Source: Pelagibacterium limicola
GTDB taxonomy: Bacteria > Pseudomonadota > Alphaproteobacteria > Rhizobiales > Devosiaceae
Assembly: GCF_015694405.1 (NCBI RefSeq)
Contig: NZ_JADQDB010000007.1
Location: 1 to 64,000 of the forward strand
Direction of reading: 5' to 3'
DNA length: 64,000 bases
The notes under the pieces are model-generated. The model was not told where the DNA came from and searched no databases. It saw only the letters and a list, made by a program, of their open reading frames with translations. The position numbers and the translations under genes are program-made. Shown here piece after piece: positions 26,202 through 36,953 of this stretch. The stretch's first letter is position 1; each line of letters begins with the position of its first letter.

Positions 26202-27836
26202 GTGAACGATTTGGGGGAACTGCTGCAGAAACTGGGCATCGCACGCATTGCTGCGATGGCGGTGGTTGCGGTCATGCTGGTCGGCTTTTTCGCTTTCATC
26301 ATCATCCGGGCGACGACTCCCCAGTTCGCCCCGCTCTATACCAACCTCGAGTTCGAGGATTCCGCCGCCATCATCGCCGAACTGAACGCCACCGGTACGC
26401 CGCATGATATCCGCGCCGAAGGCGGGACAATCCTGGTGCCTCGGGACCAGATCACCTCGATCCGCATGAACCTCGCCCAGAACGGCCTGCCTCGGCGCGG
26501 ACAGGTGGGATACGAGATCTTCGACCAGCAAAATACCCTGGGCGCCACGAGCTTCGTTCAGAACATCAACCATATCCGTGCCCTCGAAGGCGAATTGGCC
26601 CGTACGATTTCCTCAATCTCGCGCGTCCAGAGCGCCAGGGTCCACTTGGTCTTGCCCGAGCGCGAATTGTTCCGCCGCGACGTCAAGGAGCCCTCCGCCT
26701 CGATCGTTCTGACTGTGCGCGGTCAGCTTTCCACCGGCGAGATCCGGGCTATCCAGCATCTCGTCGCTTCGGCCATCGAAGGGCTCAATCCCAACGCCGT
26801 GTCTATCGTCGACAGTGCAGGCACGCTTCTCGCCTCGGGCACGGGATCGGACGAAACCAGTATCGCCGCCCAGGCAATCGAGGAGCGCACCCTCGGCATC
26901 GAAAACCGGCTGCGCACCCGCATCGAGGAACTTCTGGCGAGCGTGGTCGGCGCAGGCCGGGCCCGCGTGCAGGTTTCCGCGGAACTCGACCTCAACCGGG
27001 CCACCCGCACCGCGGAAGTCTTTGATCCCGAAAGCCAGGTCGTACGCTCCGCCCAGACTCGGGAAACCGGAGATCAATCGCAAGGGCCGGGCAATCTCGG
27101 TGAGGTCACGGTTGCCAACGAACTTCCCGGTGCATCCGAGAACGGCACTGCCGGTGCCGGCGGCACCTCGCACACCTCGACCACGCTAGAGGAAACCTTC
27201 AACTACGAGATCTCCCGCACGACAGAAACGACGGTCACCGAAGCGGGGGCGATCAAGCGGCTTTCGGTGGCAGTCGTTGTCGACGGCATCTACACCTACG
27301 ATGCGGCCGGCAATTCCGATTATGCGCCGCGCAGCCAGGCCGAAATCGACCAGATCAATGCCCTGGTCCGCTCCGCGATGGGCTACAATGCCGATCGCGG
27401 CGACCAGGTAGAAGTGGTCAACATGCAATTCGCCGACCGCCCCGATATCACCGCCGGCAGCGAGGCTCCGGGCCTGTTCGATTTCACCCGCGAAGACCTG
27501 ATGCGGTTTGTCGAAATGGCCGTCACCCTGCTCATCGGTCTTGCGCTGATCCTCTTTGTGATGCGGCCGCTGGTCAAGAAAGTCCTGGCCCCCGAGAAGC
27601 AGCCTCTGGCCCTCCCGCCTGCCGCTGCCGTCCCCGCCGCCGAGGTTCAGGCGGAACTGCCCGATCCGCATGCTGCCGCCCGCGCACGGGAGGCCATTAC
27701 GGAAGCTTGGCTCGAGCAGGCCAAGTCGCTCGGCGAATCGCAGGTCAAGACGCTCAAGATGGTTGGCGAGCTGGTCGAGGATAACCCCAAGCAGGCGTCC
27801 CTGATCGTACGTGACTGGCTGAGTGAGGCCGCATAA
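26202..27836 (+). CDS. fliF: Flagellar MS-ring protein FliF
   Basis: A 544-aa inner-membrane protein that forms the MS ring. The first membrane helix is at about residues 15-36 and the second at about 440-460; between them lie the ring-building motifs (PLYTNLEFEDSAAIIAELNA, RALEGELARTISSISRVQSA) and a periplasmic loop. The C-terminal tail (EAWLEQAKSLGESQVKTLKM, VRDWL) is the FliG-binding segment. Translation starts at a GTG at 26202 with GGGGTG upstream. It is the first gene of fliF-fliG-fliH-fliN-flbD-flhA, the order of the Caulobacter fliF operon. Confidence 0.97.
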   Translation: MNDLGELLQKLGIARIAAMAVVAVMLVGFFAFIIIRATTPQFAPLYTNLEFEDSAAIIAELNATGTPHDIRAEGGTILVPRDQITSIRMNLAQNGLPRRGQVGYEIFDQQNTLGATSFVQNINHIRALEGELARTISSISRVQSARVHLVLPERELFRRDVKEPSASIVLTVRGQLSTGEIRAIQHLVASAIEGLNPNAVSIVDSAGTLLASGTGSDETSIAAQAIEERTLGIENRLRTRIEELLASVVGAGRARVQVSAELDLNRATRTAEVFDPESQVVRSAQTRETGDQSQGPGNLGEVTVANELPGASENGTAGAGGTSHTSTTLEETFNYEISRTTETTVTEAGAIKRLSVAVVVDGIYTYDAAGNSDYAPRSQAEIDQINALVRSAMGYNADRGDQVEVVNMQFADRPDITAGSEAPGLFDFTREDLMRFVEMAVTLLIGLALILFVMRPLVKKVLAPEKQPLALPPAAAVPAAEVQAELPDPHAAARAREAITEAWLEQAKSLGESQVKTLKMVGELVEDNPKQASLIVRDWLSEAA

Positions 27837-27841
27837 CGACT

Positions 27842-28909
27842 ATGTCACTTCCCGCACCCACTGAAGGCGATACGCTCTCGAAAGGTCTCCAGATCGGAGA
27901 CGAAACCAATCAGCGCATCATGACCGGCGACGAGAAGGCCGCCGCACTCCTGCTCGCGCTCGGCCCCGATTTCGGCCGCCCCATCCTTGAAGAACTCGAC
28001 GAGATCGAAATCCGCCAACTCTCGCGGGCGATGGTCCGGCTGGGTCCCATCACCCAGGACATGCTCGACCAGCTTCTGGCCGATTTCGTCTTGCACGTAT
28101 CCTCCACGGGCGCGATGGCGGGCAACACCGACACCACGGAACGACTGCTGCTTTCCTTCCTCCCCCCGGACAGGGTGGATCTGATCATGGAGGAAATCCG
28201 CGGTCCAGCCGGACGCAATATCTGGGAAAAGCTCTCCAACGTTTCCGAAGATATCCTCGCAAGCTACCTCAAGAACGAATACCCCCAGACCATCGCGGTC
28301 GTTCTGACCAAGATTTCCCCCGATCATGCCTCGCGCGTGCTGATGGTTCTGCCTGAGGAACTGGCGATGGACGTGGTCCAGCGGATGCTGTCGATCGATC
28401 CGGTGCAAAAGGAAATTCTCGAAAAGATCGAATCGACTCTGCGCACCGAATTCATGTCGACGCTCTCCCACACCCAGCGGCGCGACAGCCACGAACAAAT
28501 GGCGGATATCTTCAACGCCTTCGATCGCCAGACCGAGGCGCGCTTCATGACCGCGCTCGAGGAAATCAACCGTGAAAGCGCCGAGCGCATCAAGAATCTG
28601 ATGTTCACGTTCGACGATCTGACACGCCTCGAATCCGCGGCCATCCAGACGCTCCTTCAAAACTTCGACAAGAAGGAGCTTGCTCTGGCCATGAAGGGCG
28701 CGTCGGACAGCGCCAAGGAATTCTTCTTTGCCAACATGTCCGCCCGCGCGGCCAACATGATGCGCGACGACATGGATTCGATGGGCGCCGTCCGGCTCAA
28801 GGATGTCGACGAGGCGCAGGGCCGTCTTGTCAACACCGCCAAGGATCTTGCGGCCCGCGGCGAAATCGTCATCAACAAGGGCAAGGCCGACGAGGAGATG
28901 GTTCAGTGA
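27842..28909 (+). CDS. fliG: Flagellar motor switch protein FliG
   Basis: A 355-aa cytoplasmic switch protein linking FliF to the stator. GDEKAAALLLALGPDFGRPI begins the N-terminal FliF-binding part; YPQTIAVVLTKISPDHASRV lies in the middle domain; the C-terminal torque domain carries FTFDDLTRLESAAIQTLLQN with its charged residues and AKEFFFANMSARAANMMRDD. It begins 5 bp after the fliF stop and its own stop overlaps the fliH start by 4 bp. Confidence 0.97.
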   Translation: MSLPAPTEGDTLSKGLQIGDETNQRIMTGDEKAAALLLALGPDFGRPILEELDEIEIRQLSRAMVRLGPITQDMLDQLLADFVLHVSSTGAMAGNTDTTERLLLSFLPPDRVDLIMEEIRGPAGRNIWEKLSNVSEDILASYLKNEYPQTIAVVLTKISPDHASRVLMVLPEELAMDVVQRMLSIDPVQKEILEKIESTLRTEFMSTLSHTQRRDSHEQMADIFNAFDRQTEARFMTALEEINRESAERIKNLMFTFDDLTRLESAAIQTLLQNFDKKELALAMKGASDSAKEFFFANMSARAANMMRDDMDSMGAVRLKDVDEAQGRLVNTAKDLAARGEIVINKGKADEEMVQ

Positions 28910-29541
28910 CACCCGCTCCCGCCCGCTTCAAATTCGATCTCGATCTGGCCGCCCCCCTGCACAAGACGCGCATGGTGCCCGAGGACCACCTGGACGTTGC
29001 GCGCGCCCAGGCACGTCAGGAAGGCTATGAGGAAGGCTATGCGCAGGCCCAGGCCAGCGTCGAGGCCCGGAGCGCGGAAGCTCTGGTCAAGGCGGCCGAC
29101 AAGCTGGCCGCCCAGGCCGCAACCGCGATCAAGATGGTCGAGGAGATGCAGAAGGAGCATTTGCGCGAAGCGGTTTCCCTCGCCGCGACCATCGCCCGCA
29201 AGCTCGCCGTTCACCTCATCGCCCGGCACCCGCAGGCCGAACTCGCCGCACTCATAGAGGAAAGTCTTGCCTCGCTCGAACACGCACCGCACCTCGTCGT
29301 TCGCTGCCATCCGGATCTCTGCGACGCCATGCAGGCCGCTGCCACGGAGCGCATGAAAGCCTCCGGATTTTCCGGTCGTCTCGTCGTCATGGGGGACCCG
29401 GACATCCGGTTGGGCGACGGGCGCATCGAATGGGCCGACGGTGGGCTGGTGCGAGACATCAACGCAATTTCGGGTGAGATCGACAAACGAATCTCGACCT
29501 ATCTCACGGCGCGTGGCGCCGACACGAACAATGGAGGCTGA
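28906..29541 (+). CDS. fliH: Flagellar assembly protein FliH (FlbE-like)
   Basis: A 211-aa cytoplasmic regulator of the export ATPase FliI. It starts at a GTG overlapping the fliG stop (GTGA). The N-terminal part is charged; a Gly/Ala-rich helix with EGYEEGYAQAQASVEARSAE resembles the GxxxG-like segment of FliH; the C-terminal half has IARKLAVHLIARHPQAELAA and VVRCHPDLCDAM. In Caulobacter the same place in the fliF operon is held by flbE (fliH). The assignment rests on position plus these features; similarity within the family is low. Confidence 0.82.
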   Translation: MTPAPARFKFDLDLAAPLHKTRMVPEDHLDVARAQARQEGYEEGYAQAQASVEARSAEALVKAADKLAAQAATAIKMVEEMQKEHLREAVSLAATIARKLAVHLIARHPQAELAALIEESLASLEHAPHLVVRCHPDLCDAMQAAATERMKASGFSGRLVVMGDPDIRLGDGRIEWADGGLVRDINAISGEIDKRISTYLTARGADTNNGG

Positions 29542-29543
29542 CT

Positions 29544-29888
29544 GTGGCCGATCCTGAAAACGACATTGAAGCAGGCGGCGGAAACATCTCATTCGAGGAG
29601 ATGCTCGCAGGCGAAAAACAGGAAGAATTTGTCGGGGGCGAACGCACGGCTGGCGACCTCGAGGCCGTGTTCGACGTGCCAGTGCGCCTCTCGGTTGTGC
29701 TCGGCCGCACGAAGATGCCGGTCTCCCAGCTTCTGAAGATGGACGTCGGCACCGTCGTCGAACTCGACAGACAGGTGGGCGAGGCCATCGACATCTATGT
29801 CAACGACCGCCTCGTGGCGCGCGGGGAAATCGTGCTGGTGGAAGGACGCCTCGGCGTCACCATGACCGAAATAGTGAAGGCGGCCTGA
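29544..29888 (+). CDS. fliN: Flagellar motor switch protein FliN
   Basis: A 114-aa C-ring protein. The SpoA domain is clear: [40 protein letters not shown] and [20 protein letters not shown]. The N-terminal 40 residues are acidic and variable. It starts at a GTG with GGAGG about 8 bases upstream, 2 bp after the fliH stop. FliN is the last structural gene before the regulator flbD. Confidence 0.95.
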   Translation: MADPENDIEAGGGNISFEEMLAGEKQEEFVGGERTAGDLEAVFDVPVRLSVVLGRTKMPVSQLLKMDVGTVVELDRQVGEAIDIYVNDRLVARGEIVLVEGRLGVTMTEIVKAA

Positions 29889-29910
29889 CAAGGCCCCGGG
29901 AGAAGAGACG

Positions 29911-31281
29911 ATGCGCTTGCTGATTATCGGGTCCCTTGAAGGCCAGTTGAGCCAGGCGACCAAGATGGCGATGGACGGCGGGGCCAAAGTCGCCCACGCC
30001 GCCAGCATCGACATTGCGCTGGCAGAGCTTCGTTCGGGCAAGGGCGCCGACCTGCTGCTGGTCGACGTGATGGTGGACATCCCCGCGCTGATCGCGGCGC
30101 TCGAAGCCGAGCGCATTCACATTCCTGTTGTCGCCTGTGGCACCGAGACCAACGCCGCCGCCGCTGTCAACGCCATCCGGGCCGGCGCCAAGGAATATAT
30201 CCCGCTTCCCCCTGACGCCGAACTGATTGCCGCCGTCATAGCTGCCGTCGCCCGCGAGTCCTCGGACTTCCTCTACCGCGATCCGGCGATGGCAAAAGTC
30301 GTCAAGCTCGCCGACCAGATCGCCTCGTCCGACGCCTCGGTGCTCATCACCGGTGAGAGCGGTACGGGCAAGGAAGTCATGGCCAAATATCTTCACGCCC
30401 GCTCGCGTCGAGCCAATCGTCCCTTCATCTCGATCAACTGCGCGGCGATCCCCGAACACCTGCTCGAATCCGAGCTTTTCGGCCACGAGAAGGGCGCGTT
30501 CACCGGCGCCATTGCCCGCCGCATCGGCAAGTTCGAGGAAGCCAATGGCGGCACGCTGCTGCTCGATGAAATCTCGGAGATGGATTTCCGCCTGCAGGCC
30601 AAGCTCCTGCGCGCTATTCAGGAGCGCGTAATTGACCGTGTGGGCGGCACCAAGCCGGTCCCCGTCGATATCCGCATCCTCGCCACCTCCAACCGCGACC
30701 TTTCCTCGGAAGTCCGCGAGGGACGTTTCCGCGAGGATCTTCTTTTCCGCCTGAACGTCGTCAACTTGAAGCTCCCGCCCCTGCGCGAGCGCCCTGGCGA
30801 TATCATCGCCCTGGCCGAGCATTTCGTCGCCCGCTATTCCGCCGCCAACGGCCTGAGCCAGCGGGTTTTGTCCCAATCGGCGCGCGACGAACTGGTCAGG
30901 GCTCCCTGGCAGGGCAATGTTCGCGAGCTCGAAAATACACTTCACCGCGCCGTGCTGCTCTCGTCGGGCAACGTCATCGAGCCCGACGCCATAAGGATGC
31001 CCGACGGCACCGAATTGACCGAGGCTGCCCGCAACGGCTCGCTCGCTGCCCAAGCCGCCCGTGCTGCTGATGCTGTATCCCGCGCGATGGTCGGGCGCAC
31101 CGTCGCCGATGTCGAGCGAGAGCTGATCCTCGACACGCTCGATCATTGCCTGGGCAACCGCACCCACGCGGCCAATATCCTCGGCATCTCGATCCGGACG
31201 CTGCGGAACAAGCTCAATCAATATGCCGATGAGGGAGTACCCGTCCCTCCCCCCGGCGAGCAACGCTCTAGCGCCGCATGA
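29911..31281 (+). CDS. flbD: Sigma-54-dependent flagellar regulator FlbD
   Basis: A 456-aa activator. The AAA+ domain has Walker A GESGTGKE, the GAFTGA loop that contacts sigma-54, and Walker [14 protein letters not shown]. The C-terminal Fis-type helix-turn-helix is [20 protein letters not shown]. The N-terminal receiver-like domain begins [12 protein letters not shown], so the usual acidic pair is absent, as in Caulobacter FlbD, where activity is set by the partner FliX rather than by simple phosphorylation. In Caulobacter FlbD activates late flagellar genes and represses fliF. GGGAGAAGAG precedes the ATG; its stop overlaps the flhA start. Confidence 0.93.
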   Translation: MRLLIIGSLEGQLSQATKMAMDGGAKVAHAASIDIALAELRSGKGADLLLVDVMVDIPALIAALEAERIHIPVVACGTETNAAAAVNAIRAGAKEYIPLPPDAELIAAVIAAVARESSDFLYRDPAMAKVVKLADQIASSDASVLITGESGTGKEVMAKYLHARSRRANRPFISINCAAIPEHLLESELFGHEKGAFTGAIARRIGKFEEANGGTLLLDEISEMDFRLQAKLLRAIQERVIDRVGGTKPVPVDIRILATSNRDLSSEVREGRFREDLLFRLNVVNLKLPPLRERPGDIIALAEHFVARYSAANGLSQRVLSQSARDELVRAPWQGNVRELENTLHRAVLLSSGNVIEPDAIRMPDGTELTEAARNGSLAAQAARAADAVSRAMVGRTVADVERELILDTLDHCLGNRTHAANILGISIRTLRNKLNQYADEGVPVPPPGEQRSSAA

Positions 31282-33515
31282 CCATCGCGGCGCCCCTCAC
31301 GCCCCCACCGCCCGCGACGCCGGGTTCGCGGGGTGTGAGCGCGAGCGCCACAATTAGACCGCCTACGCCTCTTGGAACGACACCCAATACAATGAGCGAC
31401 ACGACGACTAGCGCTACCGGGACAGGCGGCCTCAACCGGGTTTCCGAGTTCATCGAAATCATCCGCCAGTCCAACGCCGGGCTTGCGGTCGGCGTGGTCA
31501 TCATCCTCTCGGTGCTGATCCTGCCCATGCCGCCGGTGTTGCTCGACATCCTGCTGGCATTCTCGATCGTCTTTTCGGTCATGATCCTCATGACCGCGCT
31601 CTTTATCCAGACCCCGCTCGAGTTTTCCGCCTTCCCGACGGTACTGCTCGTCTCTGCCATGTTCCGGCTGGCGCTGAACCTTGCCTCGACGCGCCTGATC
31701 CTCGCCGATGGTCACACGGGGACCGCCGCGGCCGGCAACGTCATCGAAGCTTTCGGCAATTTCGTCACCCGCGGCAATTTCGTCATCGGGATCATCGTCT
31801 TTGCGATCCTCCTGATCGTCAACTTCATCGTCATCACCAAGGGTTCGGGCCGTATCGCGGAGGTCGCCGCGCGTTTCACACTTGATGCCATGCCCGGCAA
31901 GCAGATGGCCATCGACGCCGACCTGTCGGCAGGCCTTATCGATGAAAACGAAGCGCGCAGCCGCCGGCAAAAACTCGAGGACGAAAGCTCGTTCTTCGGC
32001 GCCATGGACGGCGCATCCAAATTCGTGCGCGGCGACGCCATCGCCGGCCTGCTGATCACCTTCATCAACGTCATCGCGGGCATTATCATCGGCACCGCCC
32101 AGATGGGGCTGGCGCTCGATCAGGCCGCCGGCAATTACACCCTTCTGACGATTGGCGACGGACTGGTCAGCCAGATTCCAGCGTTGATCGTTTCAACTGC
32201 CGCCGGCATTCTCGTTTCCAAAGCCGGTGTCGCGGGATCGGCCAACAAGGCTCTGACCACCCAGTTCACGGGCTACCCCGTAGCGCTCGGCATGAGTTCG
32301 GGCGTCATGTTCCTGATGGCGCTCGTGCCGGGCATGCCGCTCATGCCTTTCGTCCTTCTCGGCTCGGCGGTCGGATATGTAGCCTGGTCCGTCTCGCGCA
32401 AAAAACGCGCCGCGCAACAGCAGGTCCATGAAGCTGAGGCCATCGAGCAGGCGACGGTTGCCGCCGCTCCCGCCGAACCGCCGATCACGGACAGCCTCAA
32501 GATGGACGAACTCAAGCTCGAACTTGGTTACGGCCTCCTGAGCCTCGTCAAGGAGGACGATACCGGAACCGATCGGCTGACCGAACAGATCAAGGCACTG
32601 CGCCGCCAGCTGGCTGGCGAGCTTGGCTTCGTCATGCCCGCCGTCCGCATTCTCGACAACATGCAGCTTGAGCCCAACGTCTACAAGATCAAGATCAAGG
32701 AAGTCGAAGCCGGCATCGGCGAGGTATACGCCAACCAGTTGATGGTCATGGACCCGATGGGCAACCGGATCACGCTGCCCGGTCACAACACGGTTGAACC
32801 CACCTTCGGCCTGCCCGCCACGTGGATCGATTCCGCGCTGCGCGACGAGGCGGAAGTTCAGGGCCTGACCATCGTCGATCCCTCAACCGTTATTTCGACC
32901 CATCTGACCGAAGTTCTCAAGGCCAACACCGCAGAACTTTTGAGCTATGCCAACGTCCAGTCTCTTCTGGCCGGCCTTTCCAAGGAGCAGCAGAAACTCG
33001 TCGAGGATATCGTTCCCTCGCTTATCACCGTGTCGGGCGTCCAGCGTGTTCTGCAGGGCCTGTTGGCCGAGCGCGTCTCGATCCGGGACCTCCCCACTAT
33101 CCTCGAGGGCATCGCAGAGGTGGCTGGGGCCGTGCGCCACACCGGCCAGATCATCGAGCATGTCCGTGCGCGGCTCGCCCGCCAGATCTGCGCCGCCAAT
33201 CTGGCTGCCGACGGCACGCTGCCCTTGCTGACGCTGTCACCGAACTGGGAGCGCGAATTCGCAGAAGCCATGCTGGGTGAAGGCGAGGAACGGCATCTGG
33301 CGATGGCGCCATCCAAACTCCAGCAGTTCATCGTCGGCATTCAGGGTGCCTACGAAAGCGCCGCACAGATGGGCGAAATCCCGGTGCTCATCACCTCTCC
33401 CCAGATCCGCCCGAACGTCCGCTCGATCATCGAACGCTTCCGCCCCCAGACAGTGGTCATGAGCCAGAACGAGGTTCACCCCCGCATACGTCTGCGTACC
33501 GTTGGGAGTGTTTAG
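31278..33515 (+). CDS. flhA: Flagellar export gate protein FlhA
   Basis: A 745-aa polytopic protein of the export gate. Eight membrane helices fall in about residues 70-380, with the FHIPEP-family signature [20 protein letters not shown] and the cytosolic loop [16 protein letters not shown]. The large cytoplasmic C-domain (about 400-745) binds substrates and chaperones. The frame opens at 31278 in a 4-bp ATGA overlap with flbD, suggesting coupling, but the first 38 residues are a Pro/Thr-rich extension; ATG 31392 ([10 protein letters not shown]) may be the true start. No flhB or fliR is nearby. Confidence 0.95.
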   Translation: MTIAAPLTPPPPATPGSRGVSASATIRPPTPLGTTPNTMSDTTTSATGTGGLNRVSEFIEIIRQSNAGLAVGVVIILSVLILPMPPVLLDILLAFSIVFSVMILMTALFIQTPLEFSAFPTVLLVSAMFRLALNLASTRLILADGHTGTAAAGNVIEAFGNFVTRGNFVIGIIVFAILLIVNFIVITKGSGRIAEVAARFTLDAMPGKQMAIDADLSAGLIDENEARSRRQKLEDESSFFGAMDGASKFVRGDAIAGLLITFINVIAGIIIGTAQMGLALDQAAGNYTLLTIGDGLVSQIPALIVSTAAGILVSKAGVAGSANKALTTQFTGYPVALGMSSGVMFLMALVPGMPLMPFVLLGSAVGYVAWSVSRKKRAAQQQVHEAEAIEQATVAAAPAEPPITDSLKMDELKLELGYGLLSLVKEDDTGTDRLTEQIKALRRQLAGELGFVMPAVRILDNMQLEPNVYKIKIKEVEAGIGEVYANQLMVMDPMGNRITLPGHNTVEPTFGLPATWIDSALRDEAEVQGLTIVDPSTVISTHLTEVLKANTAELLSYANVQSLLAGLSKEQQKLVEDIVPSLITVSGVQRVLQGLLAERVSIRDLPTILEGIAEVAGAVRHTGQIIEHVRARLARQICAANLAADGTLPLLTLSPNWEREFAEAMLGEGEERHLAMAPSKLQQFIVGIQGAYESAAQMGEIPVLITSPQIRPNVRSIIERFRPQTVVMSQNEVHPRIRLRTVGSV

Positions 33516-33555
33516 GGAGCGAGTTACCGCGGGACGAGACTGATGTGCCGGTCGA

Positions 33556-34686
33556 TCACCGCCCCCGCAAGTCCCGCAGGGCCGCCATGCGTTCGCTCAC
33601 CGGCCCAGGTCCGGCGGAAGCCATTTCCGGCTCGGGGGCGTCGAAGCTTTCCCCGGCAAATTTGCGGACCCTGTCGAAAAGGCTCTCGCCAACATCCTCG
33701 CCCGCGTCCGAATCCTCCGCATAGACGACTTCGGAAACGTCCGATGCGATGGCTTCGAGCCGCGCCCGCAGGCTTTCCTTGCTCCGGCCCCCGTTTTTCC
33801 AGTCGCGGATCGCGGCATCCTCGAGCGCCAGGACATTGGTCTTGAGCGCTGCAAGCTGGTCTTGATCGGAAAGGGTATCCGCAAGCAGCCGCTGAGCCTC
33901 CGGCGCCTCGTCCTCGCGTGCACCCTGATCGGTATCGGCGAGAAGCGCGCTTAGCCGGCTTTCGGCGCCGGCGATGCGCGCTTCGGCCTTTCTCAGCGCA
34001 ACCCGCGCTTCGCTGTCGGGATCTTCATTGGCGGAAAGCGTATCGCGCAGCATGGCGATCGCGTCATCCCTGAGCCCGCGCTTTTTCTTTTCTATTCGAC
34101 CGAGGAGCAGCCGCGTTTGCTCTTCGAGATAGGAATTGCGCTGCCGCTCGATATTGAGGGCGGTCAGAAGGTCCTCGACATCGGCGCGATAATCGCCCGA
34201 AAGCGTATCGGCCCCGACGGGATCGGGGCGTTCGGGAATGAGCGTGTCATCGATACCGGACAGATCGACATCGGCCTGCCGCAGACGCGCCGCCAGTGCC
34301 GCCCCGTCGCGTTCGAGATCGCGGATGCGAACAATCAGTTCCTGCTCGCGGACCTTATAGGATTCGATTGCTGCAAATTGTTCGTCACGTTCGGTCCGAA
34401 GCGCCCGCAATTCGGTCGCCGCGGTATCGAGCGCTACAATCTGCTGGGCCATGCGCTCGCGCAGCGCGGCCACCCTCATTTCGAGGCGTCGGACCGCGAT
34501 AGCGTGCTCGGCGCGCAGCTTGTCCTTATCGGCGCGGAATTCGCTGAGGGATACAGGAGTCGCGGCCTCTATCCGCCGGCGGGTGAGCCGGACCGCACGG
34601 TTCCATATGGCGGGGCCGATCGCGAGCGCAATGAGCCCAGCAACCAGAAACCCCAATGCGAAAAACATGACGTATTCGATAACCAT
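33556..34686 (-). CDS. Membrane-anchored coiled-coil hypothetical protein
   Basis: A 376-aa protein with one N-terminal membrane helix (MVIEYVMFFALGFLVAGLIA) and then long coiled-coil stretches rich in E, R, A and L (about residues 45-135 and 170-230). Proteins with this start, followed by AIWNRAV-LT-RRIEA and FRADKDKLRAEHA, are conserved in Hyphomicrobiales without assigned function. It faces the flhA stop across 40 bp. A role in the envelope or cell pole is possible but unproven. Confidence 0.75.
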   Translation of the reverse strand: MVIEYVMFFALGFLVAGLIALAIGPAIWNRAVRLTRRRIEAATPVSLSEFRADKDKLRAEHAIAVRRLEMRVAALRERMAQQIVALDTAATELRALRTERDEQFAAIESYKVREQELIVRIRDLERDGAALAARLRQADVDLSGIDDTLIPERPDPVGADTLSGDYRADVEDLLTALNIERQRNSYLEEQTRLLLGRIEKKKRGLRDDAIAMLRDTLSANEDPDSEARVALRKAEARIAGAESRLSALLADTDQGAREDEAPEAQRLLADTLSDQDQLAALKTNVLALEDAAIRDWKNGGRSKESLRARLEAIASDVSEVVYAEDSDAGEDVGESLFDRVRKFAGESFDAPEPEMASAGPGPVSERMAALRDLRGR

Positions 34687-34832
34687 AAGACCCGTATCCG
34701 CGCGTCAACGCGGGGCTTTCGACAACAGTTCCCGGGCCGGCCGCAACCGGGCCGGTCCATATTACTCTAAAGGAAAGGGCACACGTCGTCACGTGTGCCT
34801 TGCGCCGAGGGTGCCGCTGGCCCGAATTAACC

Positions 34833-35405
34833 TTAAAACGGGTTCCAGGTCGGTTCACGGGTGAAGTTGAGATACCCCACCGAAACGCCCGCCCGGATGC
34901 CCACGCCCGAGCTGATGGGGACGATGTAGACGTCTCCACGCCGAAGCGCCGTCATGCCGAGCCCACCAACCACATAGAGCGATCCGTCAACGCCCGGATA
35001 GCGATCGAACACCGCTTCGATGCTCGAGAGATTGTAGACCAGCATCATCACCCTGCTGCCGTCGGCGCCCACGTCGAGCCCAAGGCTTGGACCCTGCCAG
35101 AAGACGTTATGGGTGCCGGCGTTGCGGGTATACATTGTTCCGTCGCCGTAGCGCGCGCCGATGAACAGCGCCCCGCCGCCCTCCTGTCCCAGAATATAGG
35201 CATTGGGTTGGCCGTACTGGTTGAAGGCGCGCTCGATCAGCGAAGCGAGCCCTTGAGCGACCGAGCCGAAAAACTGATGCCCGGCCGAAAGAATTTCGTC
35301 GGACGTGTAGGTGTCCGACAGCGAGCCCTGCTGGGCCTGCGAGGGGGATGATAGCCCGAGACTTAAAAGGGCGATCATTATTGCCATCAAGAGGCGATTG
35401 AACAT
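34833..35405 (-). CDS. DUF1134 family exported protein
   Basis: A 190-aa protein with a signal peptide (MFNRLLMAIMIALLSLGLSS, cleaved near AQA-QQ). The mature part has YTSDEILSAGHQFFGSVAQG and GPSLGLDVGADGSRVMMLVY, then GSLYVVGGLGMTALRRGDVY and an all-beta C-terminal region. This is the DUF1134 pattern, close to the Ysc84/EipA family; EipA in Brucella is a periplasmic protein needed for envelope integrity and is regulated by the CtrA network. I chose ATG 35405 because the signal peptide begins there and GGGAGCAGCAGG precedes it. Confidence 0.88.
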   Translation of the reverse strand: MFNRLLMAIMIALLSLGLSSPSQAQQGSLSDTYTSDEILSAGHQFFGSVAQGLASLIERAFNQYGQPNAYILGQEGGGALFIGARYGDGTMYTRNAGTHNVFWQGPSLGLDVGADGSRVMMLVYNLSSIEAVFDRYPGVDGSLYVVGGLGMTALRRGDVYIVPISSGVGIRAGVSVGYLNFTREPTWNPF

Positions 35406-35597
35406 GTTTACCTGCTGCTCCCAAGACGCACGCTTTGCATTGCCCCCGCAAAAGTGTTCCCGGTTAACCAAGATCACACGGCCTTGCGCTAACCTGGAGC
35501 GTGTCCGGAAAAGTGAAGCCACTTCTCGGCCCGGACACGCGACCACTCAACGATTAACCGTCCGCCCGAAAACGCATATCGGTTCATCACGGCTATC

Positions 35598-36101
35598 ATG
35601 CGGCAAATAGGTAAACAAATCTTAACCCTTACAAACCGTTACGCGGTTTTGTTGTGCTTGGTTCTAAGTTTCTGCTGCATGTACCCCGCAGCGGCGCAAA
35701 CCCAGAAGACCGTGACCAATTTCCTGACCGGCGTTGCTCTATCGGGCTACGATCCCGTGTCCTATTTCACTGAACCCGAGCCCACCTTGGGATCGCCCCT
35801 CTACGAATATGAGTGGAACGGGGTGCCCTGGTATTTCGCCTCGGAAGCCAATCGCGACATCTTCATCAACGCTCCGGCGGTCTACGCGCCGCTGTTCGGT
35901 GGCCATTGCGCCATGTCGATGGCCCGCGGCTTCCTTTCGGATGGAAATCCCCAGATCTACCGCATTGTCGAGGACCGGCTCGTCCTTTTTTATTCAGTGG
36001 GAAATCGGGAGGCGTTCGAACTCTCGCGCTCCACCTCGTTCCCGCGCGCCGTCGAAAACTGGCTCGCCCTACCCGGTGATCCCGCCTTGCGCTCGGAATA
36101 A
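35598..36101 (+). CDS. Exported YHS-domain protein
   Basis: A 167-aa protein with a signal peptide (about residues 1-33, hydrophobic core LLCLVLSFCCMYPAAA). The YHS-like core reads VALSGYDPVSYFTEPEPTLG, YEYEWNGVPWYFASEANRDI, then YAPLFGGHCAMSMARG. Similar proteins in alphaproteobacteria are often next to or annotated as YHS domain proteins that may bind copper or another metal. It begins in an AT-rich region and is unlinked to neighbouring regulators apart from distance (about 110 bp to chpT). Confidence 0.85.
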   Translation: MRQIGKQILTLTNRYAVLLCLVLSFCCMYPAAAQTQKTVTNFLTGVALSGYDPVSYFTEPEPTLGSPLYEYEWNGVPWYFASEANRDIFINAPAVYAPLFGGHCAMSMARGFLSDGNPQIYRIVEDRLVLFYSVGNREAFELSRSTSFPRAVENWLALPGDPALRSE

Positions 36102-36212
36102 AATTGTCCGTCAAACCCTGTGGCTTGCATGCGCGGGCCGTTGTGCACGTCCCGACGGGATGTAAAGTGCCATAATTGATTCGGTAAAAGGCCGGGCTGG
36201 AGAATTGGGATC

Positions 36213-36875
36213 ATGAGCACCATAATTGAATTGCAAGCCGCCGACCTTGCCGCCCTGCTGTGTTCGCGCGTCTGTCACGATCTCATCAATCCCGTGGGCG
36301 CCATCGGCAACGGGCTTGAGGTTCTCGCCGACCCGACGCAGACCGACATGCAGACCTTCGCCAAAGAATTGATCGAGAATTCGACGAGGCAGGCCCGCGC
36401 CAAGCTCGAATTCGCGCGTCTCGCCTTCGGCGCGTCCTCGACTGCTGGCACCGATATCGACACCCGTGAGGCCGAGCGGGTTGCAAGGCTCTATATGGAT
36501 GCCGTCGAAAAAGCGGATCTCGACTGGAAGATCCCTCCCATGTTTCTACCCAAGAACAAGGCCAAGCTCCTGCTCAACATGCTGCTGATCGTGACCGGCG
36601 GCGTGCCGCGTGGCGGCACCGTGACCGTCGAGGCGGAAGGCGAACCCGGCAGCGAACGCCTGACCATTTCCGCGACGGGGCCCAAGGTCTTGATTCCCTC
36701 AGGCGTCCCGGCGCTGGTTGCGGGCACACCCGAGGATGGCAATGTCGATGCGCGGGCCATTCAGCCTTTTTATACCGGCCTTCTGGCCCGCCTGTCCCAC
36801 ATGGGCGTCAATGTTGCTATCGACGGCGACTACCTGCGTTTCACCGCCGATCCCCTGCCGACCGATATCGACTAA
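36213..36875 (+). CDS. chpT: Histidine phosphotransferase ChpT
   Basis: A 220-aa phosphotransferase that relays phosphate from CckA to CtrA and CpdR. ADLAALLCSRVCHDLINPVG holds the phospho-acceptor His22; NGLEVL follows; the C-terminal Bergerat-like fold, which has lost ATP binding, includes KAKLLLNMLLIVTGGVPRGG and IQPFYTGLLARLSHMGVNVA. Length matches the family. ctrA lies about 2 kb downstream on the other strand, and a CheY-like receiver follows directly. Upstream sequence has a GATTC (GANTC class). Confidence 0.95.
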   Translation: MSTIIELQAADLAALLCSRVCHDLINPVGAIGNGLEVLADPTQTDMQTFAKELIENSTRQARAKLEFARLAFGASSTAGTDIDTREAERVARLYMDAVEKADLDWKIPPMFLPKNKAKLLLNMLLIVTGGVPRGGTVTVEAEGEPGSERLTISATGPKVLIPSGVPALVAGTPEDGNVDARAIQPFYTGLLARLSHMGVNVAIDGDYLRFTADPLPTDID

Positions 36876-36953
36876 GGCGGTCGCCGCTAAACGTTCGCTA
36901 ACCAATCCCCGCTAGGCTTTCCCGAGCACCGTATCACCCCGGGGAGCAAATCG

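Noticed and set aside
27845-28912. Antisense frame of 355 codons over fliG
   Set aside because: fliG is certain on the plus strand; long antisense frames are expected from GC-rich codon use.
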